Positions 37,001 to 52,000 of a DNA stretch of 64,000 nt are shown one piece after another. Location of the stretch: the NCBI GenBank assembly GCA_014843695.1, contig CM026390.1, positions 11,541,890-11,605,889 on the forward strand. Direction: 5' to 3'. The notes below the pieces were generated by a model that saw nothing but the letters and a program-made list of their open reading frames with translations, was not told the DNA's origin and ran no database searches. A program made the position numbers and the translations under genes. Origin of the DNA: Archivesica marissinica (taxonomy: Eukaryota; Mollusca; Bivalvia; Venerida; Vesicomyidae). How positions within the stretch are numbered: position 1 is the first letter of the stretch; each line of letters opens with the position of its first letter.

Positions 37001-40000
37001 CTGTAGTATAATAACATACCCTGTAGTACAATAACCTACCCTGTAGTACAATAACATACCCTGTAGTATAATAACATACCCTGTAGTATAATAACATACC
37101 CTGTAGTACAATAACATACCCTGTAGTATAATAACATACCCTGTAGTATAATAACATATGTAGTATAATAACCTACCCTGTAGTACAATAACATACCCTG
37201 TAGTACAATAACATACCCTGTAGTACAATAACATACCCTGTAGTACAATAACATACCCTGTAGTATAATAACATACCCTGTAGTATAATAACATACCCTG
37301 TAGTATAATAACATACCCTGTAGTACAATAACATACCCTGTAGTATAATAACATACCCTGTAGTACAATAACATACCCTGTAGTATAATAACATACCCTG
37401 TAGTATAATAACATATGTAGTATAATAACCTACCCTGTAGTATAATAACATACCCTGTAGTACAATAACATACCCTGTAGTACAATAACATACCCTGTAG
37501 TACAATAACATACCATGTAGTATAATAACATACCCTGTAGTATAATAACATACCCTGTAGTATAATAACATACCCTGTAGTACAATAACATACCCTGTAG
37601 TATAATAACATACCCTGTAGTACAATAACATACCCTGTAGTATAATAACATACCCTGTAGTATAATAACATAATATGTAGTACAATAACATACCCTGTAG
37701 TACAATAACATACCCTGTAGTATAATAACATACCCTGTAGTACAATAACATACCCTGTAGTACAATAACATACCCTGTAGTACAATAACATACCCTGTAG
37801 TACAATAACATACCCTGTAGTATAATAACATACCCTGTAGTACAATAACATACCCTGTAGTATAATAACATACTATGTAGTATAATAACATACCCTGTAG
37901 TACAATAACATACCCTGTAGTATAATAACATACCCTGTAGTATAATAACATACCCTGTAGTACAATAACATACCCTGTAGTATAATAACATACCCTGTAG
38001 TATAATAACATACCCTGTAGTATAATAACATACCCTGTAGTATAATAACCTACCCTGTAGTATAATAACATACCCTGTAGTATAATAACATAATATGTAG
38101 TATAATAACATACCCTGTAGTATAATAACATACCCTGTAGTACAATAACATACCCTGTAGTATAATAACATAATATGTAGTACAATAACATACCCTGTAG
38201 TACAATAACATACCCTGTAGTACAATAACATACCCTGTAGTATAATAACATAATAAGTAGTACAATAACATACCCTGTAGTACAATAACATACCCTGTAG
38301 TATAATAACATACCCTGTAGTATAATAACATACCCTGTAGTACAATAACATACCCTGTAGTATAATAACATACCCTGTAGTACAATAACATACTATGTAG
38401 TATAATAACCTACCCTGTAGTACAATAACATACCCTGTAGTATAATAACATACCATGTAGTACAATAACATACCCTGTAGTACAATAACATACCCTGTAG
38501 TATAATAACATAATATGTAGTACAATAACATACCCTGTAGTATAATAACATACCCTGTAGTATAATAACATACCCTGTAGTACAATAACCTACCCTGTAG
38601 TACAATAACATACCCTGTAGTACAATAACATACCCTGTAGTATAATAACATACCCTGTAGTATAATAACATACCCTGTAGTACAATAACCTACCCTGTAG
38701 TACAATAACATACCCTGTAGTACAATAACATACCCTGTAGTATAATAACATACCCTGTAGTACAATAACATACCCTGTAGTATAATAACATACCCTGTAG
38801 TATAATAACCTACCCTGTAGTACAATAACCTACCCTGTAGTACAATAACATACCCTGTAGTATAATAACATACCCTGTAGTATAATAACATACCCTGTAG
38901 TATAATAACATACCCTGTAGTACAATAACATACCCTGTAGTACAATAACATACCCTGTAGTACAATAACATACCCTGTAGTACAATAACATACCCTGTAG
39001 TATAATAACATACCCTGTAGTATAATAACCTACCCTGTAGTACAATAACATACCCTGTAGTATAATAACCTACCCTGTAGTACAATAACATACCCTGTAG
39101 TATAATAACATACCCTGTAGTATAATAACATACCCTGTAGTATAATAACCTACCCTGTAGTATAATAACCTACCCTGTAGTACAATAACATACCCTGTAG
39201 TATAATAACATACCCTGTAGTACAATAACATACCCTGTAGTATAATAACATACCCTGTAGTACAATAACATACCCTGTAGTATAATAACATACCCTGTAG
39301 TACAATAACATACCCTGTAGTATAATAACATACCCTGTAGTATAATAACATACCCTGTAGTACAATAACATACCCTGTAGTATAATAACATACCCTGTAG
39401 TACAATAACATACCCTGTAGTACAATAACATAATATGTAGTACAATAACCTACCCTGTAGTATAATAACATACCCTGTAGTATAATAACATACCCTGTAG
39501 TATAATAACATATCCTGTAGTACAATAACATACCCTGTAGTACAATAACATACCCTGTAGTATAATAACATAATATGTAGTATAATAACCTACCCTGTAG
39601 TATAATAACATACCCTGTAGTATAATAACATAATATGTAGTATAATAACCTACCCTGTAGTATAATAACATACCCTGTAGTATAATAACATACCCTGTAG
39701 TACAATAACCTACCCTGTAGTACAATAACATACCCTGTAGTATAATAACATACCCTGTAGTATAATAACCTACCCTGTAGTACAATAACCTACCCTGTAG
39801 TACAATAACATACCCTGTAGTACAATAACATACCCTGTAGTATAATAACATACCCTGTAGTATAATAACCTACCCTGTAGTACAATAACCTACCCTGTAG
39901 TACAATAACATACCCTGTAGTATAATAACATACCCTGTAGTACAATAACCTTCCCTGTAGTATAATAACATACCCTGTAGTACAATAACATACCCTGTAG

Positions 40001-43000
40001 TATAATAACATACCCTGTAGTATAATAACCTACCCTGTAGTATAATAACATACCCTGTAGTACAATAACCTACCCTGTAGTATAATAACATACCCCTGAA
40101 AACATCCTGTAGTATAATAACGTACTTCTGACTTATGAGACACCTCATATGAACATGAACATCAGTACTTCCCGACTTTCCTATCCTTGCAGGCCCTATG
40201 CCAGGCTGACCATTATCGGCTATATCAGAATGAACCATAGACAAGGTTCGAACCTTCGACCTCATGCTCCGTAGGCAGACGCTTTAATCCCGTAACCACT
40301 AGGCCACAGAAACACAACACTTTTTCCTAACAAACCAAAAAACTTCTCTGATTGTTGGTATGTATCAGTATGTGCATTTTACATGCATTAGGCATTATTG
40401 ATTAAAAGACTACTTTTCAGTTTATTAAATCAAAGATTACCTAAACATAATGACCAGGTCAGAAGTCATTAGCCATTGAATCAAGCTGGCATTTTCTGAC
40501 ACATTGTTCTGAAAACAAAACAATTTGCTGTTGGCATTAAATACATTCAAGAGAACAGCTAACTTCAATATGAGATATTCCCATAATAAACTTACTTATA
40601 CATTCTCACTAAATAAATCTAACAAGAGGAATGCCAAGATTACATACAAAACACCCATACGTGATTCTGGTGATGAATATTCAATTAATTCCATAATTCC
40701 ATAGTTCACTACACCCATACATGATTCTGGTGATGAATATTAAATTAATCCCTTAATTCCATAGTACACTACATGATGCTGGTGATGAATATTCAATTAA
40801 TTCCATAATTCCATAGTTCACTACACCCATACATGATTCTGGTGATGAATATTCAATTAATTCCATAATTCCATAGTACACTACATGATTCTGGTGATGA
40901 ATATTCAATTAATTCCATAATTCCATAGTTCACTACACCCATACATGATTCTGGTGATGAATATTAAATTAATCCCTTAATTCCATAGTTCACTACATGA
41001 TGCTGGTGATGAATATTCAATGAATTCCTTAAATCCACAGTTCACTACACCCATACATGATGCTGGTGATGAATATTAAATTAATTCCTTAATTCCATAG
41101 TACACTACAGGATTCTGGTGATGAATATTCAATGAATTCCTTAAATCCATAGTTCACTACACCCATACATGATTCTGGTGATGAATATTAAATTAATCCC
41201 TTAATTCCATAGTTCACTACATGATGCTGGTGATGAATATTCAATGAATTCCTTAAATCCACAGTTCACTACACCCATACATGATGCTGGTGATGAATAT
41301 TAAATTAATTCCTTAATTCCATAGTACACTACAGGATTCTGGTGATGAATATTCAATGAATTCCTTAAATCCATAGTTCACTACACCCATACATGATTCT
41401 GGTGATGAATATTCATTTATTTGTATGTACAATAGCACTGCAGATCTTCCTGCATAACAAGTACTGATGATAGTTTAATGTGTCGTGTTGCTGTTATTAG
41501 CTACATCATAAATTAGTTACGTACCATAGCACTGCAGATCTTCCTGCATAACAAGTACTGATGATAGTTTAATGTGTCGTTTTGCTGTTATTAGCTACAT
41601 CATAAATTAGTTACGTACCATAGCACTGCAGATCTTCCTGCATAACAAGTACTGATGATAGTTTAATGTGTCGTGTTGCTGTTATTAGCTACATCATAAA
41701 TTAGTTACGTACCATAGCACTGCAGATCTTCCTGCATAACAAGTACTGATGNNNNNNNNNNNNNNNNNNNNNNNNNNNNNNNNNNNNNNNNNNNNNNNNN
41801 NNNNNNNNNNNNNNNNNNNNNNNNNNNNNNNNNNNNNNNNNNNNNNNNNNNNNNNNNNNNNNNNNNNNNNNNNNNNNNNNNNNNNNNNNNNNNNNNNNNN
41901 NNNNNNNNNNNNNNNNNNNNNNNNNNNNNNNNNNNNNNNNNNNNNNNNNNNNNNNNNNNNNNNNNNNNNNNNNNNNNNNNNNNNNNNNNNNNNNNNNNNN
42001 NNNNNNNNNNNNNNNNNNNNNNNNNNNNNNNNNNNNNNNNNNNNNNNNNNNNNNNNNNNNNNNNNNNNNNNNNNNNNNNNNNNNNNNNNNNNNNNNNNNN
42101 NNNNNNNNNNNNNNNNNNNNNNNNNNNNNNNNNNNNNNNNNNNNNNNNNNNNNNNNNNNNNNNNNNNNNNNNNNNNNNNNNNNNNNNNNNNNNNNNNNNN
42201 NNNNNNNNNNNNNNNNNNNNNNNNNNNNNNNNNNNNNNNNNNNNNNNNNNNNNNNNNNNNNNNNNNNNNNNNNNNNNNNNNNNNNNNNNNNNNNNNNNNN
42301 NNNNNNNNNNNNNNNNNNNNNNNNNNNNNNNNNNNNNNNNNNNNNNNNNNNNNNNNNNNNNNNNNNNNNNNNNNNNNNNNNNNNNNNNNNNNNNNNNNNN
42401 NNNNNNNNNNNNNNNNNNNNNNNNNNNNNNNNNNNNNNNNNNNNNNNNNNNNNNNNNNNNNNNNNNNNNNNNNNNNNNNNNNNNNNNNNNNNNNNNNNNN
42501 NNNNNNNNNNNNNNNNNNNNNNNNNNNNNNNNNNNNNNNNNNNNNNNNNNNNNNNNNNNNNNNNNNNNNNNNNNNNNNNNNNNNNNNNNNNNNNNNNNNN
42601 NNNNNNNNNNNNNNNNNNNNNNNNNNNNNNNNNNNNNNNNNNNNNNNNNNNNNNNNNNNNNNNNNNNNNNNNNNNNNNNNNNNNNNNNNNNNNNNNNNNN
42701 NNNNNNNNNNNNNNNNNNNNNNNNNNNNNNNNNNNNNNNNNNNNNNNNNNNCATAACAAGTACTGATGATAGTTTAATGTGTCGTGTTGCTGTTATTAGC
42801 TACATCATAAATTAGTTACGTACCATAGCACTGCAGATCTTCCTGCATAACAAGTACTGATGATAGTTTAATGTGTCGTGTTGCTGTTATTAGCTACATC
42901 ATAAATTAGTTACGTACCATAGCACTGCAGATCTTCCTGCATAACAAGTACTGATGATAGTTTAATGTGTCGTGTTGCTGTTATTAGCTACATCATAAAT

Positions 43001-46000
43001 TAGTTACGTACCATAGCACTGCAGATCTTCCTGCATAACAAGTACTGATGATAGTTTAATGTGTTGTGTTGCTGTTATTAGCTACATCATAAATTAGTTA
43101 CGTACCATAGCACTGCAGATCTTCCTGCATAACAAGTACTGATGATAGTTTAATGTGTCGTGTTGCTGTTATTAGCTACATCATAAATTAGTTACGTACC
43201 ATAGCACTGCAGATCTTCCTGCATAACAAGTACTGATGATAGTTTAATGTGTCGTGTTGCTGTTATTAGCTACATCATAAATTAGTTACGTACCATAGCA
43301 CTGCAGATCTTCCTGCATAACAAGTACTGATGATAGTTTAATGTGTCGTGTTGCTGTTATTAGCTACATCATAAATTAGTTACGTACCATAGCACTGCAG
43401 ATCTTCCTGCATAACAAGTACTGATGATAGTTTAATGTGTCTTGTTGCTTGTGTTATTAGCTACATCATAAATTAGTTACGTACCATAGCACCGCTGATC
43501 TTCCTGTGAAGACTCTTGGAGCCGGGGTATTTCTGAAACATTACATTATATTCAAGTATATTCTTCTAACCTTGATTACGGCAGATCAGAACTAAATGCA
43601 CAGAATGTGATCTATCTATACCCCACCACAGAGTTGGTAAGAAATAAGTCAGTCAAGTTTAAACAAAGTCCAATGCGACCCGGGTTTGATCCTCGGACCG
43701 GGAAGTATGTGAGATGGTATGATGGTTGCCAGATCGGACAGGTGGGTTTTCTCCGGGTACTCCGGCTTCCCCCCACACAAATGACCACATTTACGCTTTC
43801 ATCCATGCCATTGAGAGCGATTAATATAAGTTATTAAAACTTGCTTCGCAATCATTGTAAAATAAATAGTTTTTAAAAAAAAAAAGTCCAATAAAACAAA
43901 TAGACTAAAATAAAAAATATTTAATTTTACATTGGGATTTTTTTATTATCAAAAACGACTATAAAATCAACTAAAAACAACCCCTGTTTTTGCATTGCTT
44001 TGACTGACAAACTTTAATTTCCTAAGTATTTATGACATCACAAACTTTTAACAAATATTCCATAAATGTGCATGAAATCCGATGACAAAGTGATGAAACA
44101 CGACTGCAAAGATCTCTTAAATGTTCAACACTACAGACGTCTAAATAGGCTTACAAAAAGAGTAGATCCAGATGAGCCGGATCATAACAAGCCGTCTCAT
44201 CAGGATCTGCACTTGTTGCCAGTAATATTAATATTTTTAGACAAAGATAGCCATTTTGATAAATGGAACTGGTCCAAATGTAATTTTCTTATTCATTTAT
44301 AGGTCTATAAATATCATGCACAAGTCAATGTCAGTTACTTGGTGTTGAATGGGTTAAATATCATGCACCAGTCCATGTCAGTTACTTGGTGTTGAATGGG
44401 TTAAATATCATGCACCAGTCCATGTCAGTTACTTGGTGTTGAATAGGTTAAATATCATGCACCAGTCCATGTCAGTTACTTGGTGTTGAATGGGTTAAAT
44501 ATCATGAACCAGTCCATGTCAGTTACTTGGTGTTGAATGGGTTAAATATCATGCACCAGTCCATGTCAGTTACTTGGTGTGGAATGGGTTAAACAAATTT
44601 AAACGCCGTTGCTCATTGCTGAAGCCATGAAATTGCAACATAATGGTGATCGCATGTAGATGCAGCAGTGTAGAATGTACATTTTCATTCATTCAGCACT
44701 TACATCAATGCACGTCTTGGCTAGCTGACATCCACCATGCTGCACAAATAGCTCACAGTTTCCCGGCACTTCATCTGTCAAAACAAAGTTTGGTAATGAT
44801 CTAAATGTCCCAACATACAATTGCTTTCTTAAGTTGAAAATTTATTTCAAAACAGATTGTCTAAAACGATACGGATCATTTATTCAACAAGTGTGACCTT
44901 GACCCACATTTATTACTAAAATCCTTGAAGAATTTGTCTAGTGCACAGTATACATGGATACAGTCTTCAGGACATTCTTTTTCCGGACAATATTGACATG
45001 GCAGATGTTGAAACTTGATTATATAGATTGGTCTATCCTCGTACGTTCTTGCACCATATCATGCAAAATGATCGGAGATACTGGGATAACGTATCGGAGA
45101 TATTGGGATAACGTATCGGAGATATTGGGATAACATATCGGAGATATTGGGATAATGTATCGGAGATATTGGGATAACATATCGGAGATATTGGGATAAT
45201 GTATCGGAGATATTGGGATAACATATCGGAGATATTGGGATAACGTATCGGAGATATTGGGATAATGTATCGGAGTTATTGGGATAATGTATCGGAGATA
45301 TTGGGATAATGTATCGGAGATATTGGGATAACATATCGGAGATATTGGGATAACGTATCGGAGATATTGGGATAATGTACCGGAGATACTGGGATAACGT
45401 ATCGGAGATATTGGGATAATGTATCGGAGATATTGGGATAATGTATCGGAGATATTGGGATAATGTATCGGAGATATTGGGATAATGTATCGGAGATATT
45501 GGGATAATGCATCGGAGATATTGGGATAATGTATCGGAGATATTGGGATAATGTATCGGAGATATTGGGGATAATGTATCGGAGATATTGGGATAATGTA
45601 TCGTATGTTTTAAATATATGTTATATGCTTCTTTTAAAAGAAATAATACACAAAGCACCGATTGGTAAACCGCTACGGTTAGTTAGATATAGGCCTTTAG
45701 AAGTTTGAATAGGTGTGGAGAAATATGAGCAGGTGTCGAGGAGCTTGAGAAATTAATCATCGCTCAATGTGTATTTTACGGTGCATGGTATACACAAGAA
45801 CACCGTTCCCCCCCTTGATTTTAGTACCAAAATGTAGGTACACGTTATACATGATAGCGCATTACACATCGATAAATACGGTACATTATGTTCCATGTTC
45901 ACATTTGGTCCTGTTTGCTGATCTTGTTACCTGTCAATGTCCATATTATACTCCACACTTTCTCCAGGACCTCGTCAACCTCGTCTTCTTCTGCAACTTT

Positions 46001-49000
46001 GTCCATGATCACCATAAATAGTTTCTGAATCAAATCATTAGAGGATATGTGTTTGTTTCATTGGATGCTGGAATTATGATGTTGTAAAGAACAACACTGA
46101 AAACGTTGACTTTGATGTTATCTTTAACTATATTGCCTGGGCAACATAAGCGCAAAATGGTGCAAACTAGCAAATTCGATGAATCCATATCCCACCCCCA
46201 TCCCCCCTCGCCGAACTGGAGCTGGACTGTGGGTTTATAGTCAATTCAAGGGCTACAAGGGCTGGTGCTACTAAGCCGATCCCCACAAAAAGTGCACGTG
46301 CACGGCGCCAAATCATTATCCCTCGAAGCAATGGCTGGGGATAATAACATGTTATTTCCTAACTTTCAAAACACGAGATACCATTTTTATTTCATATTTC
46401 ATTGGAAAGCAAAGAATAAATGAGCATTAACCCATTCACCACATGGTATTTAACCCATTCAACATCCAGGTAACTGACATGGACTGGTGCATGATATTTA
46501 ACCCATTCACCACCAAGTAACTCACAAGGACTGGTGCAGGATATTTAACCCATTCAACACCAAGTAACTGACAAGGACTGGTGCAGGATATTTAACCCAT
46601 TCACCACCAAGTAACTGACAAGGACTGGTGCATGATAGTTAACCCATTCAACACCAAGTAACTGACATGGACTGGTGCATGATATTTAACCCATTCACCA
46701 CCAAGTAACTGACAAGGACTGGTGCATGATAGTTAACCCATTCCACACCAAGTAACTGACATGGACTGGTGCATGATATTAACCCATTCAACACCAAGTA
46801 ACTGACATGGACTGGTGCATGATATTTAACCCATTCAACACCAAGTAACTGACATGGACTGGTGCATGATATTTAACCCATTCAACACCAAGTAACTGAC
46901 ATGGACTGGTGCATGATATTTAACCCATTCAACACCAAGTAATTGACATGGACTGGTGCATGATATTTAACCCATTCAACACCAAGTAACTGACATGGAC
47001 TGGTGCATGATAGTCAACCCATTCAACACCAAGTAACTGACATGGACTGGTGCATGATATTTAACCCATTCAACACCAAGTAACTGACATGGACTGGTGC
47101 ATGATATTTAACCCATTTAACACCAAGTAACTGACATGGACTGGTGCATGATATTTGACCCATTCAACACCAAGTAACTGACAAGGACTGGTGCATGATA
47201 TTTAACCCATTCAACACCCAAGTAACTGACATGGACTGGTGCATGATATTTAACCCATTCAACACCAAGTAACTGACATGGACTGGTACATGATATTTTA
47301 CGCATTCAACACCAAGTAACTGACATGGACTGGTGCACGATATTTAATCTATTCACCACCAAGTAACTGACATGGACTGGTGCATGATATTTAACCCATT
47401 CAACACCCAAGTAACTGACATGGACTGGTGCATGATAGTTAACCCATTCAACACCAAGTAACTGACCTGGTGCATGATATTTTATGCATTCACCACCAAG
47501 TAACTGACATGGACTGGTGCATGATATTAACCCATTCACCACCAAGTAACTGACATGGACTGGTGCATGATATTTTAGACCAATAAACTAATAAGAAATT
47601 TGCATTTGGACCAGTTCATTTATCAAAATGGGTAATTTTGTCTAAAAAATAGTAATATTACTGGCAAAAAATGCAGATCCTGATGAGATGGCTCATCTGG
47701 ATCTACACTTTGTGTAAGCCAATTTAGAGGTCTGTAGTGTTGAAAGGGTTAAAAATATGTCATTGTTACAATTATAATATGCTTACTACCTACAGAATAT
47801 TCTGAGCTGTAGAGGGACCTGGAAATAAATCATGTCCAAAAGGCACAAAATATAGAGTATAAAGTAGACATACACCTTTACATACAACGAGTTATATTGT
47901 ATGCAACTGACCTTGAAATGTTGCATCTGACATTGACATGTTGCATCTGACCATGACGACTTGTATCTGACCATGACATGTTGCATCTGACCATGACAAG
48001 TTGCAACTGACCATGACAAGTTGTATCTGACCATGACAAGTTGCAACTGGCCATGACATGTTGTATCTGACCATGACAAGTTGCAACTGACCATGACATG
48101 TTGTATCTGACCATGACATGTTGCATCTGACCATGACATGTTGCATCTGACCTTGACAAGTTGTATCTGACCATGACATGTTGCATCTGACCATGACATG
48201 TTGTATCTGACCATGACATGTTGCATCTGACCATGACATGTTGCATATGACCATGACATGTTGCATATGACCTTGACAAGTTGCAATTGACCTTGACATG
48301 TTGCATATGACCTTGACATGCTGCAGATGGCATTGACATAACTGACCACGATATGTTGCACTAACCACGACACTTCGTACTAGACCAGACAAGTTATATC
48401 AATCCTTGACATGTTGCAACTGACCTAGACAAGCTGAATCTGACAGTGACAAGCTGAATCTGACCATGACAAGTCCAACGTGACAAGCCCAAATCTGACA
48501 GTGACAAGTCCAATGTGACAAGCCCAAATCTGACCGTGACAAGTCCAAATCTGACTGTGACAAGCTGAAACTAACTGTGACATGTTATAATTGACCGTGA
48601 CAAGCTGAAATTGACCTTGAAAAGTTATCACTGACCTTGAAATGTTACAACTAAACATGACATGATGTAACTGATATAGACAAGTGTATCTGACAAGCGG
48701 CATAGATTCCTATAGGCACTGTAGCCTACATATTTTCTTACATAATTGAAAATGCGAAAAACGCATTAAAATAATGGTATGGGGATGGAGGTGTATGATG
48801 TACAGCAAACCCGACGAATAGGAAAATAAGTCGGTATTTCATAACTTTTAAATCGATAAAATTAGATTTTTATAATTGCAAACATGTACCTTATTTCTCG
48901 TCAAAACATGCCTTACAATGCCCCAGAATGCAGCTGCGGTGATACTTTCAAAGCATTCCATGCGAGATATCCACCCCCAGACCCCCTATTCTAATGGTGC

Positions 49001-52000
49001 ATACACATATATCAAGTCCAAGCTACGCCCCTGTGGACAATTACAGGATATAACTGACCTTGACATGTTAAAACTGACCTTGACATGTTAAAACTGACCT
49101 CGACATGTTACAACTGACCTTGACAAAAGGTATCTAACGCAGAACAAATTATAGCTGACCTTGAAGAGTTGCGGCTACATTGATAAACTGCAACTGACTG
49201 TGACAATTTTCAAGTGACCATGATATGTTGCAACCAACCTTGATAAGTTGTAATTTTCCACCAACGACAGCCTTGTATTCCTGACTGACCCTGCATGCCG
49301 AGTGTAATAGACGTAGTGATAGCATTTTTTGCGTCCATTTAGCTGGACTGTGGAAAATGCCAACCAGAACTTGCACATACTGCTCAAACCTGTAGCTGTA
49401 CACCTGAAAACAGCCATTCAGTACTGTATGTATCTATGTATAACACGCTAAAATATATAACGCACATTGGGGTGGGAGAGGGGGCAGTATTTTTCATGAC
49501 TATTAACAAAACAATGAAAATCTAAAGTTATAGTTTATATAAATTTATTTTAGCTCAATTGCGAAACAAATTCTTTCAACTTATATTAATCACTCTCGAG
49601 ACCTCATTCCTGATGGAATCCATCACCACGAGGGAGAGAAGAGGCAGCGTGGAATTTAAATGCCTTGCCTAAGGGCACAATCATAACGGCTCCAGCGGGG
49701 CTCGAACTCCGGACCTTTCACACATGAAGCGAACGCGCATCCACTGCACTATCACGACTTCCACAATGAAAATCTAGAAAATTGCAATCCTCTACATAGT
49801 AAATGACTGTACACTGACCAGTGTCCTTCCAAAGATTTCAAAATGCGAGAACATTAGTCTCATTGAGTAGAAGAAAAACACAGTTTAACTGTTTTATTTG
49901 TGGTACTTGGAAATGTAGACATACCAGAGCATCTAATTGTTAATATTACTTATTTAGAATTACTTTAGGAATTCGCTTGGTTAATTTCTATCTAAATTTG
50001 TTTCCCTAAATTATTAATGTTTTTCAGGTAAAACCTTTCAAAAGAGGAATCAAGTTTATTTCATGGCAAACACATGCATCATGTTGGCTTTCTGTCCAGT
50101 AGCTGGATTTCACTGAAATGTAAGCTGTTACAAATGTGTACTATGCACTGTCAGTGATGTATTGTAAACTATACATACTTAATATTGTCGGTAAGGCATA
50201 TTGAATCAGTCTGTCATAATTATCGTTTACAGCATAAATCATTTCAGTAGAATTGTGTAAATTTGTATTGCAAGATTTATCTTATTGTCAGTTTTACTTT
50301 TTTTCCAGGATGGATGGGATGGGATGGGATGGGATTGGATGGGATGGGATGGGATGGGATGGGATGGGATGGGATGGGATGGGATGGGATGGATGGATGG
50401 ATGGATGGATGGATGGATGGACGGAAACATAATTGTATATTAGGCGGCTATTCCTTTGATCCCTATAGCCACATCCGATGGGAATTGATAGCCACATCAA
50501 AGTTTTTATAGCGATATAAACACTAATTATATAGTTCTAGTCAAGTAAGTACAACTTTATGCGGTTGGATGGGTAGGTGGATGGACGGACATGTGAACAC
50601 TGCCAAAAACACTATCCATCCACCATTAGGATGGACGGACATGTGAACACTGCCAAAACGCTATCCATCCACCATTAGGATGGACGGACATGTGAACACT
50701 GCAAAAACACTATCCATCCACCATTGGGATGGATGGACATGTGAACACTGCCAAAACACTATCCATCCACCATTGGGATGGATGGACATGTGAACACTGC
50801 AAAAACACTATCCATCCACCATTGGGATGGATGGACATGTGAACACTGCAAAAACACTATCCATCCACCATTGGGATAAACAGACATGTGAACACTGCCA
50901 AAACACTATCCATCTACCATCGGGATGGACGGACATGTGAACACTGCAAAACACTATCCATCCACCATTAGGATGGACGGACATGTGAACACTGCCAAAA
51001 CACTATCCATCCACCATTAGGATGGACGGACATGTGAACACTGCCAAAACACTATCCATCCACCATTGGGATGGACGGACATGTGAACACTGCAAAAACA
51101 CTATCCATCCACCATTGGGATGGGACATGTGAACACTGCCAAAACACTATTCATCCACCATTGGGATGGACGGACATGTGAACACTGCAAAAAACTATCC
51201 ATCCACCATGGGATAAACAGACATGTGAACACTGCCAAAACACTATCCATCCACCATTGGGATGGACGGACATGTGAACACTGCCAAAACACTATCCATC
51301 CACCATTGGGATGGACGGACATGTGAACACTGCCAAAACACTATCCATCCACCATTGGGATGGACGGATGTCTGAACACTGCCAAAACACTATCGATCCA
51401 CCATTGGGATGGACGGATGTCTGAACACTGCCAAAACACTATCGATCCACCATTGGGATGGACGGATGTCTGAACACTGCCAAAACACTATCCATCCACC
51501 ATTGGGATGGACAGACATGTGAACACTGCCAAAACACTATCCATCCACCATTGGGATGGACGGACATGTGAACACTGCCAAAACACTATCCATCCACCAT
51601 CGGGATGGACGGACATGTGAACACTGCCAAAACACTATCCATCCACCATTGGGATGGACGGACATGTGAACACTATCCATCATCGGGATGGACGGACATG
51701 TGAACACTGCCAAAACACTATCCATCCACCATCGGCAGAGTATAACAAGACTATTTTTGTGGATTACGTGAACCTTGTTAGGGGCAGAACGCCGAGGGCA
51801 AGGAATGGCGCTCTTTGATTTATGCCTACCTGGAGCTCTGCAGCAAAGTTTTTAGATATTGTTCATAGCAGATAGTAAGCATGCAACTTACAACAACAGT
51901 TTCCAAGTCTAGAATTAGGACCAGCAACATTGCAATTCTCACAATCTGTAAAATACACAACACCACAGTACATATATTTGAAATGTTATGGGTTTCTCTC

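Noticed and set aside
36516..39705. Very long open frames (up to 612 codons) in the 20-bp array
   Set aside because: They follow from a stop-free 20-bp unit read in three phases. The host gene's real exon 10 starts just downstream with an acceptor.
41701..42759. Open frames across the N gap
   Set aside because: Artefact of N translation.
47786..47825. Extra exon reading VPLQLRIFC between exons 5 and 6
   Set aside because: It has an acceptor and donor, but its end phase does not fit exon 6, and exons 5 and 6 join without a gap in the family.
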